NCBI GenBank assembly: GCA_965371945.1
Contig: CBDVAK010000109.1
Span: forward strand, 1 to 10,680
DNA length: 10,680 bases
Direction of reading: 5' to 3'
Origin: CBDVAK01 sp965371945
GTDB taxonomy: Bacteria > Pseudomonadota > Gammaproteobacteria > Competibacterales > JAHEDQ01
Shown here piece after piece: positions 7,401 to 10,680 of the stretch. The position numbers and the translations under genes are program-made. Every line of letters starts with the position of its first letter. Within the stretch, counting starts at the first letter, position 1. The notes beneath the pieces are model-generated. The model was not told the DNA's origin. It saw nothing but the letters and a program-made list of their open reading frames with translations, and made no database searches.

Positions 7401-7782
7401 CGACCACGGTTCCCCCGCCAGCATCCGCGATGGCAAAACCGCAGGCGCCGCTGAATGCGCTGGCGACCTGGGTGGCAAGGATGTGCCGGCTGTCGGTCTT
7501 GTCGGACTGGCCAAGTAGGTCCGAGATCAGATCCTGGTGAGCGAGGACCAGAAAATCCAACGTGGCCTGCTGCCGACGAAGCGCGCTCGATATATCCAAC
7601 GCCCAGCGCCCGGCAGTCGCGGCAACCTGACGGGCGCGGATATCCGATGCCCGATGCTGCTGCCAGGCCGCGGCGCCCAGCAGAACCAGGATAGCCAGCA
7701 CCAGCGCCCCAACCAGTACCGCCGCACCATTGATCGCTGCCGGTTTGTCAGCCCGCACAAGCGACACCGGGCCCACCCTCAA
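4450..7782 (-). CDS. Membrane-bound PAS-GGDEF-EAL cyclic-di-GMP enzyme
   Basis: A 1110-residue inner-membrane sensor protein. One transmembrane helix lies at about 18-40 and a second at about 256-277. They enclose a periplasmic domain of about 215 residues that I cannot assign (a Cache-like fold is possible). Three PAS-like domains follow, at roughly 298-415, 425-540 and 543-660. The GGDEF domain has the intact active site GGDEF at 748-752 and the inhibitory site RKED at 739-742, five residues before it. The EAL domain has EALLRW at 876-881, N935 (SVNLSARQF), ExT E968/T969, DDFG 997-1000, K1018, E1054 and Q1074. So both diguanylate cyclase and phosphodiesterase sites look complete, apart from Leu862 where YQP is usual. 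The start is uncertain: TTG 7782 overlaps the stop of a small upstream ORF (TTGA), and GTG 7776 and GTG 7767 are alternatives, the last with GAGGG upstream. All keep the first helix. Confidence 0.95.
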   Translation of the reverse strand: MRVGPVSLVRADKPAAINGAAVLVGALVLAILVLLGAAAWQQHRASDIRARQVAATAGRWALDISSALRRQQATLDFLVLAHQDLISDLLGQSDKTDSRHILATQVASAFSGACGFAIADAGGGTVVGVALPAEDDPSCTRGHSSQDPMGPPGRGLYTLISTATAGAPAPRARVVLSARQLLMDRAAISPIALAAYLVERKLEGPYVSAWWPATRSPPADNVASLLSGTGVYAAQVPGSRWELLLQVSGSDAASLPIWELGLAGLLTFGLGAAGWWLLGRASRQQLERRQLTQALAETDQRLQSILDHTRSMIGVRDSQDRLLLANHALQKRLDLPLQQIVGNSISELFPSQMLDQLADGDQQVWREHTSLCTEETLHGEHWEGCYRWLRFPVPDAAGSMTALGFLATDITAERSAQAALEDSRARYQAVFDQVPDALLLVDPGDGRILEFSSAAHALLGYSRSEFEGLHLSDLEQAAGERSSLQQRCAQAEVEWQCETRFVTRGGEPRDVVVRGRRAAIGGRELVLVVARDVSEQKRAELSLKMLSGALDQSGSVVVISNRRGLVEYVNPRFTEVTGYDPDEVIGKPASMLRSPETPSRVVDEIRDAGRQHHKWRGELLNRRKSGERYWALISISPVCDENDEVTHYVTVGDDVTEIKETQFQMERLAFYDTLTGLANRQLFRERLEQVLRGATRNQRPAALLYLDLDRFKRVNDTLGHDAGDALLNAIGERLGQCVRKEDSVARLGGDEFTVLLAEVDGPAGAAVVARKILDALSESVRLAAQEVFVSASIGITLIPQDGIDATVLLKNADLAMYRAKDQGRNNYQFFRREMNEQAAERLMLENDLRRSFYRSELSLLYLPLVSRTTGQVVSLEALLRWQHPQRGLLAPGSFISVAEESGLIVPIGQWVLRTACSQIKALQEDGYPDIGVSVNLSARQFRDPNLVGSVQATLTGTGLEAPFLQLEITESLLMENLEEAIATLWELKEIGVSVYIDDFGVGYSSLSYLKRLPVDSLKVDRSFVQDIPADRDDMEITAAVIAMAHKLRLSVVAEGVETTEQLEFLEENHCDFYQGHLFSEPLPCDELRDFLRQFGEQGSPGLPKPGDKPV

Positions 7783-7985
7783 GGCTTGCCCCGATCCGCT
7801 ACCGGGAACAGGCCAACAGATCCGGGATGCAACCGGTACTCACTTTCCGTGTGACACAATGCCTGTTCACCCCCCGCTCCATAGTGAACCATACATTGTG
7901 CCTCAGGAAAGCCCGCCATCGCGACCTGGATAGCAAACAGCCCTACGAACAGAGCGGGGCTATTCACAAATCGCGGTGACGGCAA
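7779..7985 (-). CDS. Doubtful small ORF, possible exported peptide
   Basis: An open frame of up to 68 codons fills the gap between clpB and the GGDEF/EAL gene. Its first possible start is a TTG directly after the clpB stop; a GTG at 7967 and an ATG at 7919 are alternatives, none with a good ribosome site. From the GTG, the peptide would begin with a hydrophobic stretch (SPALFVGLFAIQVAMA) ending in an AMA-like signal peptidase site. The remainder has two cysteines 13 residues apart. Its TGA overlaps the TTG proposed as the start of the GGDEF/EAL gene, an arrangement typical of translational coupling. Against it, third codon positions are less GC-rich than in the neighbours, and I recognise no family. 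It may be a chance frame in a leader region. Confidence 0.3.
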   Translation of the reverse strand: MPSPRFVNSPALFVGLFAIQVAMAGFPEAQCMVHYGAGGEQALCHTESEYRLHPGSVGLFPVADRGKP

Positions 7986-10586
7986 TCAGGCCGCGTCGGC
8001 TTGGTGCGCGCCTTTGTCAAATACCAGCACCTCCCCTTCCGCGTCTATCCGCACAGTGTCACCTGGCATGAACTCCCCGCCGAGAATCTTTTGCGCCAGC
8101 GGGTTCTCGATTTGCTGTTGTATGGCCCGTTTGAGTGGCCGCGCTCCGTAAACCGGGTCGAATCCCGCGGCTCCCAGCCGGTCAAGCGCGGCATCGCTCA
8201 CCTCCAGCCCCATATCGCGTTCGGCCAGACGCTCGCGCAGGTACTCCAGCTGTATCCCCGCAATAGCGCGAATCTGCTCGGCGCCCAGCGGATGAAACAC
8301 GACGGCCTCATCGACCCGGTTGATGAATTCCGGCCGGAAGTGGCCGCCAACGATCTCCATCACCGCTGCTTTCATATGTGCATAGTTGTCCTCTCCGGCC
8401 AGTTCCTGGATGACCTGGGAGCCAAGATTGGAGGTCATCACGATCACTGTGTTGCGGAAATCCACCGTGCGCCCATGGCCATCGGTCAGGCGTCCGTCAT
8501 CAAGAACCTGAAGTAACACGTTGAACACATCGGAGTGCGCCTTCTCGATTTCATCCAGGAGGATCACCGAGTACGGCTTGCGACGTACCGCCTCGGTCAG
8601 ATAACCGCCCTCCTCATAGCCGACATAGCCGGGCGGAGCGCCGATCAGCCGGGCCACGGAGTGCTTCTCCATGAATTCCGACATGTCGATACGCACCATG
8701 GCCTCATCGGTATCGAACAAGAACGCGGCCAGGGCCTTGCACAACTCGGTCTTGCCAACGCCGGTGGGACCCAGGAACAGAAACGATCCATTGGGCCGGT
8801 TGGGATCGGACAGTCCCGCCCGTGACCGGCGGATGGCGTTCGAGACCGCCTTGACGGCTTCCTCCTGTCCGACCACCCGAGTCTGCAACGCCTCTTCCAT
8901 GCGCAACAGTTTCTCGCGTTCACCTTCGAGCATCTTGGCGACAGGGATACCCGTCCATTTGGACACCACTTCTGCAATCTCTTCGCCCGTAACCTTGTTG
9001 CGCAACAAAGTCTGCTCACGGTTCTCGGCCGCATCCGCCGCCGCAAGCTGCTGCTCAAGCTCGGGAATTCTCCCGTACTGTATCTCCGACATGCGCCCCA
9101 GATCACCCGCACGCCGAGCATTTTCCATCTCCAGGCGCGCCTGCTCCAGTGCCTCGCGGATGTGTGCCGCCCCCTGCACCGCGGCCTTCTCGGCCTTCCA
9201 GATCTCGTCGAGGTCGGCATAGTCTTTCTCCAGCGTGCCAATCTCGTCCTGCAAAGCCCGCAATCTCTTCAGCGAAGCCTCATCGGTTTCTTTCTTGACC
9301 GCTTCGCGTTCGATCTTGAGCTGGATCAGGCGCCGGTCGAGCTTGTCCATCGACTCGGGTTTGGAATCAAGCTCCATGCGGATGCGCGCCGCCGCCTCAT
9401 CGATGAGGTCGATCGCCTTGTCGGGCAACTGCCGGTCGGTGATGTAACGATGCGAAAGCGTCGCCGCCGCGACGATCGCCGGGTCGGTGATGTCGACACC
9501 ATGGTGCACCTGATAGCGATCCTTGAGCCCACGCAGTATCGCCACCGTGTCTTCCACCGAGGGTTCCTCGACCAGCACTTTCTGAAAACGCCGCTCCAGC
9601 GCCGCATCCTTTTCGACGTACTTGCGGTATTCATCCAGGGTGGTGGCGCCGATACAGTGCAACTCGCCTCTTGCCAACGCGGGTTTGAGCATGTTGCCTG
9701 CGTCCATGGCGCCTTCAGCCTTACCGGCACCCACCATAGTGTGCAACTCGTCGATGAACAGGATGACCTGGCCTTCCTGTTTGGCCAGATCGTTGAGCAC
9801 CGCCTTGAGACGCTCCTCGAATTCACCGCGGAACTTGGCGCCGGCGATCAACGCGGCCAGATCCAGCGACAACACACGCTTGCCCTTGACCCCCTCGGGT
9901 ACCTCGCCGTCGACGATCCGCTGCGCCAGCCCTTCGACGATCGCGGTCTTGCCCACACCAGGCTCACCGATCAATACCGGGTTGTTCTTGGTGCGCCGCT
10001 GCAGCACCTGCACCGCACGCCGAATCTCATCGTCACGCCCGATCACCGGATCAAGCTTGCCCTGCTCGGCGAGTTCGGTCAGATCGATGGTGTATTTTTC
10101 CAGTGCCTGCCGCTGTTCCTCGGCATTGGGATCATTGACAGTTTCGCCACCACGAACCTTGTCGATGACTTGTTCGAGCATGCCCCGGGTGGCGCCGGCA
10201 TGGCGTAGAATCTCGCCGGTCTGGCCCTGGTCATCGACCGCCGCCAGCACGAACAACTCCGAAGAGATGTAGGCGTCCTTGCGCTGCTGCGCCAGCTTGT
10301 CGGTAACGTTGAGCATGCGGCCCAGATCGTTCGATATATGCACCTCACCAGCGGCGCCACCCTGCACCGTCGGCAAGTGATCCAGTGCCTCGCCCAGACG
10401 CGAGCGCAGCAGATTGATATTGACTTCCGCCTGCGCCAGCAGGGGTCGCAGCGAGCCACCCTCCTGATCCAGCAGCGCCACCATCAGGTGGGCAGGCTCG
10501 ATGAACTGGTGGTCGCGGCCCACCGCCAGGCTTTGCGCCTCAGCCAGCGCCATCTGGAATTTGCTGGTCAGCTTGTCCATTCGCAT
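7986..10586 (-). CDS. clpB: ATP-dependent disaggregase ClpB
   Basis: An 866-residue Hsp100 protein, close to the 857 of E. coli ClpB. The cytosolic hexamer pulls polypeptides out of aggregates together with DnaK/DnaJ/GrpE. The N-domain spans about 1-145 (MRMDKLTSKFQMALAEAQSLA...). NBD1 has Walker A GEPGVGKT 207-214, pore loop KFRG 251-254 (Phe where E. coli has Tyr), Walker B ending E280 and arginine fingers R332/R333. The ClpB-specific coiled-coil middle domain spans about 405-530, which distinguishes it from ClpA and ClpC. NBD2 has Walker A GPTGVGKT 606-613, Walker B ILLDE 675-679, pore loop GYVGYEEG 653-660 and sensor-2 GARPLKR 814-820. The frame is open seven codons further up to a TTG, but the ATG at 10584-10586 matches the family start and has GGAG nine bases upstream. 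A sigma-32 type promoter lies just upstream. It reads toward the GGDEF/EAL gene. Confidence 0.98.
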   Translation of the reverse strand: MRMDKLTSKFQMALAEAQSLAVGRDHQFIEPAHLMVALLDQEGGSLRPLLAQAEVNINLLRSRLGEALDHLPTVQGGAAGEVHISNDLGRMLNVTDKLAQQRKDAYISSELFVLAAVDDQGQTGEILRHAGATRGMLEQVIDKVRGGETVNDPNAEEQRQALEKYTIDLTELAEQGKLDPVIGRDDEIRRAVQVLQRRTKNNPVLIGEPGVGKTAIVEGLAQRIVDGEVPEGVKGKRVLSLDLAALIAGAKFRGEFEERLKAVLNDLAKQEGQVILFIDELHTMVGAGKAEGAMDAGNMLKPALARGELHCIGATTLDEYRKYVEKDAALERRFQKVLVEEPSVEDTVAILRGLKDRYQVHHGVDITDPAIVAAATLSHRYITDRQLPDKAIDLIDEAAARIRMELDSKPESMDKLDRRLIQLKIEREAVKKETDEASLKRLRALQDEIGTLEKDYADLDEIWKAEKAAVQGAAHIREALEQARLEMENARRAGDLGRMSEIQYGRIPELEQQLAAADAAENREQTLLRNKVTGEEIAEVVSKWTGIPVAKMLEGEREKLLRMEEALQTRVVGQEEAVKAVSNAIRRSRAGLSDPNRPNGSFLFLGPTGVGKTELCKALAAFLFDTDEAMVRIDMSEFMEKHSVARLIGAPPGYVGYEEGGYLTEAVRRKPYSVILLDEIEKAHSDVFNVLLQVLDDGRLTDGHGRTVDFRNTVIVMTSNLGSQVIQELAGEDNYAHMKAAVMEIVGGHFRPEFINRVDEAVVFHPLGAEQIRAIAGIQLEYLRERLAERDMGLEVSDAALDRLGAAGFDPVYGARPLKRAIQQQIENPLAQKILGGEFMPGDTVRIDAEGEVLVFDKGAHQADAA

Positions 10587-10625
10587 GGGCTTGATCTCCG
10601 GTCGCAATCTTTATGAATGTTCTGG

Positions 10626-10654
10626 AAATGGGGATTGCAGGCGATGGAATCAAG
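10626..10654 (-). promoter_or_regulatory. Sigma-32 (RpoH) heat-shock promoter of clpB
   Basis: On the minus strand, CTTGATT (10648-10654) is followed after 14 bases by CCCCATTT (10626-10633). The sigma-32 consensus is CTTGAAA, a spacer of about 13-15 bases, and CCCCATNT, so the -10 box is perfect and the -35 box has five of seven bases. Transcription should begin near 10618, giving a leader of about 30 bases before the clpB ATG at 10586. clpB is a standard sigma-32 target in gammaproteobacteria, so the match agrees with the gene it serves. Confidence 0.85.
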
Positions 10655-10680
10655 TGCCCACACCACCTGCACCGCAGGTC
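10655..10680. other. Window end upstream of the clpB promoter, unassigned
   Basis: Twenty-six bases remain upstream of the clpB promoter. They include a small inverted repeat, ACCTGC-ACC-GCAGGT (10665-10679), with a three-base loop. It might be part of the end of a preceding gene or its terminator, but too little sequence is present to tell. Confidence 0.3.

Noticed and set aside
7939..7961. AGCCC/GGGCT hairpin after clpB as a terminator
   Set aside because: The stem is only 5 bp with a 13-nt loop and is followed by GTTTGC rather than a T-run.
9162..10208. 348-codon plus-strand open frame antisense to clpB
   Set aside because: It mirrors ClpB codons throughout, resembles no known protein and has no independent support.
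10587..10607. Upstream TTG at 10607 as the clpB start
   Set aside because: It adds seven residues not found in the family and skips the ATG at 10586, which has a good ribosome site and the family's MRMDKLT start.
1..10680. tRNA, rRNA, CRISPR array, complete insertion sequence, phage or toxin-antitoxin genes
   Set aside because: No regularly spaced repeats, transposase or integrase reading frame, cloverleaf or rRNA-like sequence was found by reading both strands. The coding space is filled by housekeeping and signalling genes.

Overview
The window looks like a housekeeping stretch of a GC-rich (roughly 60% by eye) gammaproteobacterial chromosome. ClpB, MetRS, Mrp/ApbC, dCTP deaminase and a DUF2058 (YaiL-type) protein all read as gammaproteobacterial. 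The order metG - mrp - dcd, with metG divergent from mrp, is shared with pseudomonads as I remember their maps. I cannot assign genus or order from the sequence alone.

Layout. (1) Positions 1-1959 hold three minus-strand genes, read from high to low coordinates: a DUF2058 gene, mrp (an Fe-S/P-loop ATPase), and the first 53 codons of dcd, which runs off the left edge. (2) Positions 1960-2396 are a 437-bp divergent intergenic region rich in structure. It holds a ~100-nt repeat-like element with a 25-bp outer stem and an 8-bp inner hairpin, and then a perfect 19-bp inverted repeat with a 10-nt spacer just upstream of metG. (3) Positions 2397-4445 are metG on the plus strand. (4) Positions 4450-7782 are a large membrane-bound GGDEF/EAL protein with three PAS-like domains on the minus strand. 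It is convergent with metG, and the two stop codons are only 4 bp apart. (5) Positions 7783-7985 hold a doubtful small ORF whose stop overlaps the putative TTG start of the GGDEF/EAL gene. (6) Positions 7986-10586 are clpB on the minus strand, preceded by a good match to a sigma-32 heat-shock promoter.

How the parts fit. MetRS, Mrp and dCTP deaminase are unrelated core functions: tRNA charging, Fe-S cofactor handling and dUTP supply. ClpB is the heat-shock disaggregase. The cyclic-di-GMP enzyme downstream of clpB is co-directional and could receive read-through from the clpB promoter, but that is inference.

I found no clear new multi-gene system. The most interesting material is non-coding, in the mrp/metG divergent region. 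The ~100-nt element folds perfectly only as a minus-strand RNA: three mismatches on the plus strand become G-U pairs, and the hairpin loop becomes a GNRA tetraloop. The CTAG-bounded inverted repeat resembles two transposon ends closed on each other. No tRNA, rRNA, CRISPR array, complete insertion sequence or convincing Rho-independent terminator was seen.
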